Of a DNA stretch of 64,000 nucleotides, positions 53,801 through 62,339 are shown in pieces (the stretch's first letter is position 1; every line of letters begins with the position of its first letter). This stretch comes from Streptomyces lincolnensis. Lineage in GTDB: Bacteria > Actinomycetota > Actinomycetes > Streptomycetales > Streptomycetaceae. The stretch is taken from positions 769,879-833,878 of the forward strand of contig NZ_JAIHON010000001.1 in NCBI RefSeq assembly GCF_021173675.1, given 5' to 3'. Below the pieces are notes generated by a model, which was not told the origin of the DNA, searched no databases, and saw only the letters and a program-made list of their open reading frames with translations. Made by a program: the position numbers and the translations under genes.

Positions 53801-56800
53801 CGGTGACAAGCAAGCAGACCTGGTCCATGTGCACTTCACCGGAGCCGCGACGCAGGAAGTCCGTACCCTGTTGTCGCGCGGTGACGGGCACTGGCTGCCA
53901 TTGACCGATACGCGGCAACTGCCGAGCACGGACACCGCCGACTGGAAGCCAGCCCAGCTCAATCCCGACGGAAAAACCGATCTGCTCAGCGTCGAGTCCC
54001 TGCCGCCGACGACCGGTCCCACCGGAGTCACCGGTCATCTGCGCATCGACCAGCTTGTCTCGCGCGGCCGGGGCACCTGGGACGTGGACTCCGTACCCGT
54101 GGACATCAACAACGGGGCGGGGCCCGGCGACAGCGCATCGTGGCGGATAACCGACCTCGACGGCGACGGAGTCTCCGACCTGACGACGGTCACCGCGGCG
54201 GCGAGCGGCACAGAGCTGCACGTCTGGACGCTGCTCAACCGCCACGGCAGCTGGGCCGTAAGCCATGAAGCCGTCCCGGCCGCCGACTGGGATCTCGGCG
54301 TCCCGGTCCATGACACCCGGAACATGCGGCCCACCGACGAGAACGCCGACGGCCGCGACGACCTCGCGATCGTACGCAAGGACGCCGACACGGTCCGCTT
54401 CCTCGCCCTGCGCTCGCGTTACGACGACGGCCGGCTCGTCGGACACACCAATGAGCTCGGCGGCAGCGTGGAGGTGCAGTACCGCTCCTCCACGGGGACA
54501 CATGCCTCGATGCCCGCCGGTTCGGTGCGCCGCGTCGTCGCGGCCGTCCGTACCTTTGCCCGCCCGGCCGGTCCTTCGGCCGCCCCGGACTCCACCACCG
54601 CCTTCCGGTATGAGGGTGCACGCTGGTCCGCGGCCGAACACCGGTTCCTCGGCTTCGCGACGGTCACCGCGACCAATGAGTACAGCCGCACAGTGACGGA
54701 CTACGCCCAAACACCCGGCTGCGCCAAGGCCCGGCTCAAGGTGGCCATCAGCGAAACGGGGGGCGGCGCACCCTCCGACACCACGACCTACACGTACGAC
54801 GACTCCAGCACCAAAGATCCACCACCCCACCACTGCAGGCTCCTGACCGAACGCCGGGAACAGTGCGAGGCCGACGGCTGCCGGACCCTGTCAACGCAGT
54901 ACGCACACGACCAGTACGGCAACATCACCTCGACCCGCCGCGACGGGCTGTTCGCCGACTCCGACCACGACAACCTCGACGACATAAGGAAGGACAACCG
55001 CGAACAGACCGTGCTGTTCAAACCCAACATCACTGCGTATATCGTCGGGCTCCCCGCCGCCATCGAGGTCCTCGACACCTCCGGCGCCCAGCCCCTACGC
55101 GTCACGCGCAGCCAGGTCGTGTACGACACCAACACGGCCTACACCCAGCCTCCGCTCGTCGGGGACCTGGCGAAACTGGACGTGTGGGACAGCGTGCGCA
55201 AGAGCTATGCCACGACCACCGTCGACCACGACTCGTACGGCAACCCGACAAAAGTGACCGGACCCACCGGGCGTTGGTCCCGTACCGACTACGACACGGT
55301 GTACGGCCTGTACCCCGTTCAAAAATGCAATGCCACGTACTGCGAGGGCCAGGAGTGGAACTACTCGCTCGGCAAGCCCACGGTCTCACGCGGGCCCGAC
55401 CAGCAGACCACGACCCGGCGCTACGAGCCGCACGGGCGGATCCGCCACGTCGACTACCCCGGCGGCGGCTGCGAGGACTACCAGTACCCCGGCTGGGGCA
55501 CCCGCAGCCAGCGGGTCATCGTCAAACAGTGCCTGTCCGCCTCGAACGCAGACCTGCTCGGCCTTCCCATCGAGCAGTATGTCGACGGACTCGGACGCAC
55601 CATCCTGCTGCGCCGCGCGAGCGGAGCGGAGCGCACGCTCACGTACTTCGCCGCCACGGACCGCGTCGAAACCGAATCCGCCTGGGCGACGCCCGGCTCC
55701 GGCACGGCCACCGAGCGCTACACCTACGACTACCGCCTGCGGGCCAGGCAGATCCAGCACGCGGACGGCAGCCACCGGTCCGTCAGCTTCGGCAACAACA
55801 CCGAGACATACACCGACGAGCTGAAGCACGATCGGGTGCTCTTCCGCGACGGATTCGACAACGTGGAGCGGGTGCGCGAGTTCGTCACCATCACCGGCCA
55901 GCTCCGCTCCTACGACACGACCTTCACGTACGACGCGCTGGACCGCCTCGTCGAGACGGTCGACGCGCGGAAGAACACCACGACGACCCAGTGGGACTCC
56001 CTCGGCCGCCGTCACGGCGGCTGCGACCCGGACCTCGGCTGCTGGACCATCGGCTACGACGACCAGGACCACCTGCCCGACTGGCAGGTCGACGCCAAGA
56101 AGCAACGGCTCGAATTCCGCTACGACCAGCTGGGACGTCTCACCGAAAAGGTCCACGATCCCCAGGGAACACCCCGCAGTGACCGGTGGTTCTACGACAT
56201 CGGCCCCCTGACCAGCAAGCCCAACGGTGCCAGCACGGGCCGGATCACCCGCACCGAGAACGCGGACGGCACCGCCACCCACGACTTCACGTACGACACC
56301 GCAGGGCATGTCACGCTCCACAGGATCTGTGTCCAGCTGCGGTGCGCGGAGACCGAGGCCGCCTACGACGCGCCCGGCCGGCTGGCATCGGTGCGGTATC
56401 CGGATCAAAGTGGCACCGTTACGGCGACGTCCGAACTGGTGACGTACACCTACGACCCGGCCGGACGGCTGGAGAGCGTCGGCGGCTATGTGTCCTCCCT
56501 CGGGTACGACACCCATGACCGGCTCGAACGGCTGCGCTACGCCAACGACACCGAAGCCTTTCTCACCTACGACCCGCACCGGCAATGGATCAGCACCGAG
56601 AGGGTCGAGGACCTCGCGCACAACGAGCTGTTCCACAGTACATACGGCCACGACCTGGTCGGCCGGACGGACCACCGTGTCTCGCGGAACCCCAACCCTG
56701 AGAAGCAGAACTTCCGCTACGACGAGCTGAACCGGCTGCTGGAAGTCACCGGAGCGCACGCACAGAGCTTCGAGTACGACGAACTTGGCAACATGATCTC

Positions 56801-58301
56801 CCACTCGCAGACCGGCACCTACCGTTACGACGACCCGCACCACGTCCACGCGGTCACCGAGGTATCGGGCCAGGCACCCGCCACGTACGCCTACGACGCC
56901 AACGGCAACCAGACCACCGGCGTGGACCGGACACTCGGCTGGACCGACGACAATCTCCTCGCCTCGGCCACCACCCCCGCCGGGAAGACGACCTTCGTCT
57001 ATGACGCGGACGGTGACCGAGTCCGCAAGACCGGACCGAACGGCACGGTGGACACCCTGGGGCCACTGGTCGAGTTCGACGCGGCGGGGCAGATGGTGAC
57101 CTCGTACTACGCCGGCCCGCGCCTGATCGCCACCCGCCGAGGCAACGACGTCTCCTTCCACCACCAAGACGTCCTGGGCTCCCCCCGGATGACCACCGAC
57201 GCCTCCGGCACCGTGACCGCCAGGTCCAACTACGCTCCGTACGGCGCGCCGCACGGACCAGCCGGGCAGGCAGGCAGCGGTACCGGCTTCGCAGGGCACA
57301 AGCCGGACGACGAGACCGGTCTGATCCACATGGGCTCCCGATACTACGACCCCGAGCTTGCCAAATTCGTCTCGGCCGACACCGTCGTGCCGCGGCCATA
57401 CGACCCGCAGGCACTCAACCGCTACTCCTACGCCTACAACGCTCCACTGGACTACACCGACCCGGACGGCCACGAGCCGATCGGTGTCCACCAGCGAATC
57501 GAGTCGGAAGACTTCTACTTCGAGATCTCGGTCAACGTGGACCCCGGGTGGATGCCCCAGCCGTATGTCGTGCCGACCTGGGCACCACCCCAGCCCCCCA
57601 CACCCTCCATTCAGACACCGGTCGATGTGCCACTACGGCCGAACAGCCCCGCCGGACCGCCACCGAGCCCTCCCACCGGCACCACACCGGGCGCCAGCCC
57701 CAGCGGCGGCTTCGAGCCCGCTCCCGGAATCTTCGCCGGGATCAGCAGGGCCGCCGCGCTCGAATTCGCTGTCGGCGCCGCCCGACTCGGCGCTCTCGGG
57801 ATCGTGCTGTGGTCCACACCCGCCGGGGACCCAGCCACCCATGCCCGATTCCTCGCGCAGCAGGACGTGGACCGGATCATTCGGGAACCACTCAAGGACT
57901 GGGTACCGATCGGAGAAGAGACGCAGGAACTGCCCGTCCTCGACCCGGTACCGCACACCCCGGCGGACTTCCCGTCGGACCGGGCCACGGATCCCTACGA
58001 CGATCCCGCGCTGCCCGGCGGCCCGACGGCGTACGACCTGGCCAACGGGTGGGAGAAGCATCATGTTTTCCCGCAGACATTCGCCTCCTACTTCAAGCAG
58101 AAGGGCATCGATATCCACGACTTCACCGTCAGTATTGGAGTCGAGCAGCACAAGGCGATCCACCGGGCGGGGTGGAACGCCGAATGGTTCGAGATCGTCA
58201 CCAGCCCCGGCTACGGGGCCCTGACGCCGGCGGACGTCCTCAAGATCGGCGAACGGATGAAGAGGAAATACGGGATCGTCGGGCCGTACGAGCGGTACTA
58301 G
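50805..58301 (+). CDS. Secreted SpvB/RHS polymorphic toxin with C-terminal HHH-type nuclease-like domain
   Basis: 2498 residues. I chose GTG 50805, with AAAGGTG before it; GTG 50796 is the other option. A signal peptide (GALAAGIVWGTLILLGGTARA) precedes an SpvB/TcdB-like domain (GLEPEVSLSYGSDAPNGLAGPGWG, ~65-90). FG-GAP/VCBS repeats (GDVTGDGRCDLAF) run from ~360 to ~1200, then RHS/YD repeats to ~2120, ending in the RHS core (DVLGSPRMTTDASGTVTARS ... GSRYYDPELAKFVSAD, ~2122-2185). After a proline-rich linker the last ~100 residues (WEKHHVFPQTFASYF; EQHKAIHRAGWNAEWFEI) form a DUF2380-like His-rich domain, likely a nuclease toxin. No immunity gene follows on the same strand. Confidence 0.85.
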   Translation: MRTCEPQGDLSVLVRRVLRLGALAAGIVWGTLILLGGTARAETGPDGAYATSIPIAVPAFRGLEPEVSLSYGSDAPNGLAGPGWGLSATSHIVRAGSGGGTPVYDDAADVFVLDGTELVPCTQQKPRASPSCSSGGTHSTRQENYTRILKEGDSWVITAKNGTRSIYTAQHIGSSAVTYQWALSRRVDTHGNEVTYDYSCDGVRECYLTRISYGNSPDALKSAIVFFYELRPDVTTYATGQKLGILAKRLRTIEVDNAGSLVRVYGLSYRAQSGPDRVLLEKVQQWGNDAVVAADGAINTMGTTPLPARTFRAAGSSGWTPGVGHAHFTGPWPNNGGVPGQKDWNGAPLPGLLWQQDVRVQWFPCDFDADGRQDMLGVGREDNGRASVRVAQAQRDGTWTSRTQLLSWDWGNASRPQWRAMPGDVTGDGRCDLAFARWDPTVGRVLLTTAVSQDRPTAPFRTVSTVQTAVDEWAPQSRWFLADTNGDHRADVMAALHHRTTASPPKDEARFFVALSTGRGGLDPHPVTDPHWTHNPRDAAHWFVGDFDGDDRADLAHVRQNVDPNTSPKYQAAVDLALSLGDGTFKGLKPFLTGANWVNSVDQPDLTLYGDVGTDLVQSGDFNSDGRTDLLVVGEKPLAVVTEQPKLRLFTLLSTGRGAFRVVRQDTTLPLEYTNLGVSFALQEHSYPNHWISGDTNGDTATDVAILAPTSYRNPNWPSRTRATWLISKKDGTFQAVHPAPTDWTHDCPDRSSGVGNRIVCPEGLTGQYFLTDISGDGRADLTGVFPHTAQNNMRIASFRVKPTWNTDGQDTINWHDADVNGDGAADRVFVKYTNPGLRIYTALRNSTSFNQLLIDDVLPAYDDRAPGRCLTIDVGGPQIRADGKADLVCPYAQESRTGASAVRIHTLLSDGTGQWTPAPGIAGTAWPGATFEDTWSLKALDVDGDGDTDLAHTAATASGVMIRTLLSAGNGQWTAVNEQQFGSGGEDDGAAWRVADVNGDKQADLVHVHFTGAATQEVRTLLSRGDGHWLPLTDTRQLPSTDTADWKPAQLNPDGKTDLLSVESLPPTTGPTGVTGHLRIDQLVSRGRGTWDVDSVPVDINNGAGPGDSASWRITDLDGDGVSDLTTVTAAASGTELHVWTLLNRHGSWAVSHEAVPAADWDLGVPVHDTRNMRPTDENADGRDDLAIVRKDADTVRFLALRSRYDDGRLVGHTNELGGSVEVQYRSSTGTHASMPAGSVRRVVAAVRTFARPAGPSAAPDSTTAFRYEGARWSAAEHRFLGFATVTATNEYSRTVTDYAQTPGCAKARLKVAISETGGGAPSDTTTYTYDDSSTKDPPPHHCRLLTERREQCEADGCRTLSTQYAHDQYGNITSTRRDGLFADSDHDNLDDIRKDNREQTVLFKPNITAYIVGLPAAIEVLDTSGAQPLRVTRSQVVYDTNTAYTQPPLVGDLAKLDVWDSVRKSYATTTVDHDSYGNPTKVTGPTGRWSRTDYDTVYGLYPVQKCNATYCEGQEWNYSLGKPTVSRGPDQQTTTRRYEPHGRIRHVDYPGGGCEDYQYPGWGTRSQRVIVKQCLSASNADLLGLPIEQYVDGLGRTILLRRASGAERTLTYFAATDRVETESAWATPGSGTATERYTYDYRLRARQIQHADGSHRSVSFGNNTETYTDELKHDRVLFRDGFDNVERVREFVTITGQLRSYDTTFTYDALDRLVETVDARKNTTTTQWDSLGRRHGGCDPDLGCWTIGYDDQDHLPDWQVDAKKQRLEFRYDQLGRLTEKVHDPQGTPRSDRWFYDIGPLTSKPNGASTGRITRTENADGTATHDFTYDTAGHVTLHRICVQLRCAETEAAYDAPGRLASVRYPDQSGTVTATSELVTYTYDPAGRLESVGGYVSSLGYDTHDRLERLRYANDTEAFLTYDPHRQWISTERVEDLAHNELFHSTYGHDLVGRTDHRVSRNPNPEKQNFRYDELNRLLEVTGAHAQSFEYDELGNMISHSQTGTYRYDDPHHVHAVTEVSGQAPATYAYDANGNQTTGVDRTLGWTDDNLLASATTPAGKTTFVYDADGDRVRKTGPNGTVDTLGPLVEFDAAGQMVTSYYAGPRLIATRRGNDVSFHHQDVLGSPRMTTDASGTVTARSNYAPYGAPHGPAGQAGSGTGFAGHKPDDETGLIHMGSRYYDPELAKFVSADTVVPRPYDPQALNRYSYAYNAPLDYTDPDGHEPIGVHQRIESEDFYFEISVNVDPGWMPQPYVVPTWAPPQPPTPSIQTPVDVPLRPNSPAGPPPSPPTGTTPGASPSGGFEPAPGIFAGISRAAALEFAVGAARLGALGIVLWSTPAGDPATHARFLAQQDVDRIIREPLKDWVPIGEETQELPVLDPVPHTPADFPSDRATDPYDDPALPGGPTAYDLANGWEKHHVFPQTFASYFKQKGIDIHDFTVSIGVEQHKAIHRAGWNAEWFEIVTSPGYGALTPADVLKIGERMKRKYGIVGPYERY

Positions 58302-58430
58302 GATCCACTTCCGCTGGAACGCGCACGAAAGCCTGCCTCCCAGGCAAACCATGAGAGAAAGGGGAAAATGCGCGAGGCTCACAGACACACAGCGGCATGA
58401 CTGTGGGCAGGTCTGAGAATCGTGTGCGAG

Positions 58431-58937
58431 TCACTGTTGATCTGAACCGGTAGGCGCAATTGGTATGCCCTGGTGCGCCCGCTCTCTCTCGGCTAGTGCT
58501 CGAATATTGTCGTTCTCTGCGAGACGTAGCTGCGCCTGAACCTCACCTCGTGCACGAATGATCTTTTCCCATGCTCCTGCAAGTGCCGCAATCGCTGCGG
58601 TGACACCCGCGAGAATGGCAAGGAAGACAGTCACGGCCTGTGGGGCGTCCGGCGGTGTCAAGTGACCGTGGTGCTGCCAACTGCGAAACAGGTCGTACAC
58701 GCCGAGATAGACGACCAGGGCGCACCCCAGAATGACCACCATGAGGGCTATCGTGAAGACCTTCGCATCCAGGCTCGCCCTCCGCGTCTTGATCAGGAGG
58801 TAGTTCTCGTCGTCAAGAGGGGAACGAGGGGTGCGGATACCCCTCAACACACGTCGCCTGAGCACCAGGTACAACGATCCGGCTCCAACAAATGAAGCGA
58901 CGAGTAGAGTCAGAGTGACGTACGCCAGCACAGACAT
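58431..58937 (-). CDS. Membrane protein with C-terminal coiled coil
   Basis: 168 residues, starting at ATG 58937 after GGAGC. Three membrane helices (near residues 4-26, 60-80 and 100-122) are followed by a soluble helical tail (EVQAQLRLAENDNIRALAERERAHQG) likely to form a coiled coil. No family is recognised. It is convergent with the RHS gene. As the nearest gene to the toxin terminus it is a conceivable immunity protein, although such genes are normally co-directional. Confidence 0.65.
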   Translation of the reverse strand: MSVLAYVTLTLLVASFVGAGSLYLVLRRRVLRGIRTPRSPLDDENYLLIKTRRASLDAKVFTIALMVVILGCALVVYLGVYDLFRSWQHHGHLTPPDAPQAVTVFLAILAGVTAAIAALAGAWEKIIRARGEVQAQLRLAENDNIRALAERERAHQGIPIAPTGSDQQ

Positions 58938-59257
58938 GCTCCATGCTGACGCAAGGTGGGCCTCGCTGTCCGGTGAATAGGTTCACCGCTATCGCCGGGG
59001 CCCGATCGCCTCCGACGGCGGGTCCTCCACCGTCGCCGGTACGCAGGCTCTCGGCCTTGGTTACCGGCACCCCGCACAGCATGGTGGCGCGGTCGAATCC
59101 GCATCCCTTGCCTGCTTGTCGAGGCCACGAAGGACAGAGCGCCCCGGGGGCAGCCGCTGGGAGCGGAGCCGGCGTTTCGCCCGCAGCTCAGCCCGAACCG
59201 GCCCACCTTCCCATTACAGCAGCGCACTTCGAAGTCGGCTGGGTACGTTGAGTCGCC
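58938..59257. other. Intergenic region, nothing recognised
   Basis: About 320 bp between divergent genes. Reading frames here are shadows without motifs. Promoters for both sides are expected but not evident. Confidence 0.4.
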
Positions 59258-59913
59258 ATGAAGCCATTCACCTTCCAACAGGGCAAAGACCACTGGAAAA
59301 CGGAGAGCACGCCGTCCTCCTGCATGCGTACGTCGCCGTTGATCTTGAACTACAACCGGAGCTCTCCGAACTCATCCGGGGTGTCCGTGAGGCAACCAGG
59401 GCGGACCCTCTCACCCACATCGGCGACGAGTGGTTTCACATCACTCTTTACCAACTGAGCCAAAAGCCCGCCTCCGAGATCCCCGAAGGCGAGCGGCAGG
59501 CCCTCGTCGCCGCACTGACCGAGCAGATGAAGGCCATCGCCCCCTTTACCATCACGGTCGGCAGCCCTCTCCCGTACGCCTCGGGTCTGATTCTTGATCT
59601 CGGACCGGACGAGCCGCTCGATGACCTACGGGCCGCCACTACCCGCGCCTTTGAGCTCGTGCGCGGCCCCGAGGCCACCACATACGACACTGGCGTGCTC
59701 CACCTGACCGAGTCCTACGCCATCGCCGAGGTCACCCTGGATCACTTCCACCAGATCCACCGACGCGTCCGACGCGTCCGCCCCAGCCACGCCCCGCTGC
59801 GTGTAGACAGCATCGCTCTCGTTGACGTTGTCGCGAACGACACCAAGAAGACGATCACGTGCGACACCTTGGCCACCGTTCCCCTCCTCGGGGACTCCGG
59901 AGCGGCTGCGTGA
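59258..59913 (+). pseudogene. 2H phosphoesterase (2'-5' RNA ligase-like), frameshifted near N-terminus
   Basis: ATG 59258 opens [13 protein letters not shown], the family's typical first residues, but the frame then leaves the family sequence. The matching continuation ([20 protein letters not shown]...) is in the -1 frame from about 59296 to the stop at 59913. The 656-nt span is not a multiple of three. The two HXT motifs of 2H enzymes are intact: [12 protein letters not shown] and [10 protein letters not shown]. The full protein would be ~218 residues and act on 2',3'-cyclic or 2'-5' phosphodiesters. The sequence TGGAAAACGG at the break is not a canonical slippery heptamer, so mutation or a sequencing error is likelier than programmed shifting. 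Confidence 0.75.
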
Positions 59914-60632
59914 TGCTGGTTCCCCCCGAGTCTCAGCGCGCCGCCAGGCCATCCAAGCGGCCGAAGGCCGATCACGCCGGAGCGACGACGGAACTCGCCT
60001 TGGCCAACTGCGAGCCGGTCGAGCAGTACCCGGGACGAACATCTATCCCGTTTCTCGTCCGCTGCCTCATCGAAACGTGTCCGGGCCGCAAGCCGTTCCC
60101 TACTTACCTGAGCCAGGTGCGCGCACTGCGCGGCGACTCAGCCTGCCAGCACTGCCGCGCCCGACGCCGGGCCAACGAGCGCCGCGCCGAGATGATCAGC
60201 TGTGGCCGCATACTCCCCATGGAGTTCATCCACGACATCAAGCAGCCGGTCCGTGGGTGGCGCATGCGGTGTTGGAACGTGGTCGACAAACCCCGCCTGG
60301 ACAATATTCGCTCCGGTCAGGGCGGCTGCGAGCACTGTGGTGGGAAGAAGCGGTTCACCGAGCAGGAGGCACGGCGGATTGCCAGAGCCTGGGGCTACAA
60401 GCCCCTGCCCGACATCGCATACGAGAACGACGCCACGAAGTGGCCCGGCCTATGCCTTGCCCAGGGCCACTTCTGCACGCCCAACCTGAACATGCGGTTC
60501 CAGAGCGGGCCGTGTGCTTCCTGTGCCGACTATGGGTTCAAGCCCAATCGGCCGGCCCTGCTCGACCTCGTGATCAACCCCCGCCTGGAAGCCGCCAAGA
60601 TCGGCATATGCGAGGACAGCCCGAAGAGCCAG
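59913..60632 (+). pseudogene. Treble-clef/GIY-YIG nuclease, C-terminus lost to IS256 insertion
   Basis: ATG 59913 overlaps the preceding stop by one base (TGATG), so the two genes are coupled. Three CXXC pairs (CQHCRA, CEHCGG, CASCAD), each with an upstream Cys, mark treble-clef zinc domains. Then RPALLDLVINPRLEAAKIGICED matches the start of a GIY-YIG/T5orf172 nuclease domain (pattern YLV...KIGI), and the frame runs into the end of the transposase gene at about 60632. The nuclease core residues after KIGI are missing, and no continuation was found beyond the IS. Confidence 0.65.
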
Positions 60633-61804
60633 CGACTAAGGAGCTCGAGGCCCATGTAGCGGCGGGCCTCGGTCCACTCGTCGTTCTGCTCGGCCAGCAC
60701 CGCGCCGACCAGGCGGATCAGAGCGGTGCGGTCGGGGAAGATGCCGACCACGTCGGTGCGACGCCTGATCTCCTTGTTCAGCCGTTCCTGCGGGTTGTTG
60801 AACCAGATCTGCCGCCAGATCTCACGTGGGAACGCCGTGAATGCCAGCCCGTCGTGCTGAGCGGTGTCCAAGTGAGCTGCGGCCTTGGGGAACTTGGCCT
60901 CCAGAGCGTTCAGGACGTGCCGCATCTGGGCCTTCACGGCGTCGGTGTCGGGCTGTTCGAAGACGGTCCGCAGCAGCGTGGCCACCCAGGGCTGGGCGGA
61001 CTTGGGGACCTGGCTCAGCAACGCGCGGGCGTAGTGGGTGCGGCAGCGCTGCCAGCTCGCGCCGGGCAAGGTCGCCCCGATCGCGTTGACGAGGCCCATG
61101 TGCGCGTCGGAGACGACCAGTTGGACGCCGGACAGGCCGCGGGCGACCAGGGAGCGCAGGAAGGCGAGCCAGCCGGCGCCGTCCTCGCTGGAGGCGACGT
61201 CGATGTCCAGGATCTCGCGGTGTCCGTCGGCGTTCACGCCGACTGCGATGAGGGCGTGGACGTTGATGATGCGGCCGCCCTCGCGGACCTTCTGGGTCAG
61301 TGCGTCGACCCAGACGAATGCGTAAGGCCCTTGGTCCAGGGGCCGGTTGCGGAACGCGGCGACCTGTTCGTCCAGGTGCTTGGCCATCGCGCTGACCTGG
61401 GACTTCGACAGTTGGGTGACGTCCAAGGACTCGGCGAGCTTCTCGACTCTGCGCGTGCTGACGCCGAGCAGGTAGGCGGTGGCGACCACCGAGATGAGGG
61501 CCTGTTCGGCCCGGCGGCGCCTCTCCAGCAGCCAGTGCGGGAAGTAACTGCCGGACCTGAGCTTGGGGATGGCCAGTTCGACGGTGCCGGCCCGGGTGTC
61601 CCACTCGCGCGGGCGGTAGCCGTTGCGGTGGTTGACGCGTTCGTCGCTGACCTGCCCGTATTCGGCATTGCAGAGGGCATCGGCCTCCGCGGACATGAGC
61701 GCGTCGGCGAACGTCTTGACCATCGCGCGCAGCAGGTCCGGACTCGCCGCGGCGAGGTTGTCTTCGGCGAGGGCGTGCAGGGGCAGACTGTCTGGCGCGG
61801 TCAT
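60530..61804 (-). CDS. IS256/Mutator-family transposase, 3' end replaced
   Basis: 424 residues, starting at ATG 61804 after AAGGAGA. The Mutator-type signature is complete: NGYRPREWDTRAGTVELAIPKLRSG near residue 65, catalytic Asp in FVWVDALTQKVREGG near 157, second Asp in VVSDAHMGLVNAI near 217, and the Glu helix in NNPQERLNKEIRRRTDVVGIFP near 330. After RRYMGLELLS the usual family C-terminus is absent and the frame reads antisense through the interrupted nuclease gene, so the element has lost its own end. Activity is doubtful. Confidence 0.85.
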   Translation of the reverse strand: MTAPDSLPLHALAEDNLAAASPDLLRAMVKTFADALMSAEADALCNAEYGQVSDERVNHRNGYRPREWDTRAGTVELAIPKLRSGSYFPHWLLERRRRAEQALISVVATAYLLGVSTRRVEKLAESLDVTQLSKSQVSAMAKHLDEQVAAFRNRPLDQGPYAFVWVDALTQKVREGGRIINVHALIAVGVNADGHREILDIDVASSEDGAGWLAFLRSLVARGLSGVQLVVSDAHMGLVNAIGATLPGASWQRCRTHYARALLSQVPKSAQPWVATLLRTVFEQPDTDAVKAQMRHVLNALEAKFPKAAAHLDTAQHDGLAFTAFPREIWRQIWFNNPQERLNKEIRRRTDVVGIFPDRTALIRLVGAVLAEQNDEWTEARRYMGLELLSRWLFGLSSHMPILAASRRGLITRSSRAGRLGLNP

Positions 61805-61870
61805 CGTGCTGATCTCCTTCGAGGCTTCGACACTTCGAAGATCAGCCGGTGGCCGTTCATCTATGCGGGC
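60633..61870. mobile_element. IS256-family element (3'-truncated)
   Basis: Limits are approximate. The left edge is where nuclease and transposase reading frames meet, near 60632. The right edge lies between the transposase ribosome site and the mCpol gene. I could not find matching terminal inverted repeats, which fits loss of one end. Confidence 0.6.
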
Positions 61871-61970
61871 ACCATCCCAATGCCGGAGCAAACCCCCGCA
61901 TCAGGTCGAACCCGTACACCACTTCCCTGGACGCAACCGACCGCCACGAACCGGAAGCCAAGAGACCAGT

Positions 61971-62339
61971 ATGGCCTTTGCGATAATCGACGGCGACAAT
62001 GTGGGAAACAAGGTTGAAAAATACATTCTGGCAAACAACGTAGAAGGATTTATCGAATCATCCAGAATGATTAGTAGGGTACTCCAGAGAATGGCTGACC
62101 GCATGACCGAATTGCCGGGTGTTTCTCTAGTTCACACTGGAGGAGATAGCATCTTGATTGAAATTGAAGATGCCAGCATCGACCTAGTAGTCGAGACGCT
62201 AGAAAAGGAACAAAATCCCGGACTTCTCACATTCTCGGCGGGAGTGGGGTCACCTCCTCGCCGGAGTTTTCTGGCCCTCAGGATGGCGAAATCGTCAGGC
62301 AAGTGCCAAATCATCCGCTTCCACGATGAGGCGGAGTAG
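61971..62339 (+). CDS. Minimal CRISPR polymerase (mCpol) nucleotide cyclase, Panoptes-type
   Basis: 122 residues encoded by strikingly A/T-rich DNA, starting at ATG 61971. It is a single Cas10-like palm domain: AFAIIDGDNVGNKVE with metal-binding Asp7/Asp9, then LVHTGGDSILI with the GGDD-like GGDS at residues 57-60, then LTFSAGVG (87-93) and AKSSGK (106-111). This is the pattern I know for mCpol proteins, which make cyclic nucleotides. In Panoptes systems those nucleotides hold a membrane effector (2TM-beta) off until phage enzymes deplete them. No such effector is adjacent. An IS256 element lies just upstream. A plain GGDEF diguanylate cyclase is excluded by length and motifs. Confidence 0.7.
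   Translation: MAFAIIDGDNVGNKVEKYILANNVEGFIESSRMISRVLQRMADRMTELPGVSLVHTGGDSILIEIEDASIDLVVETLEKEQNPGLLTFSAGVGSPPRRSFLALRMAKSSGKCQIIRFHDEAE

Noticed and set aside
58431..58937. This 3-TM protein as the missing 2TM-beta effector of Panoptes
   Set aside because: It has three helices and a coiled-coil tail, with no beta domain. It is 3 kb away and on the other strand.
59292..59300. Programmed -1 frameshifting in the 2H gene
   Set aside because: TGGAAAACGG does not fit an X XXY YYZ slippery heptamer and no following stem-loop is evident.
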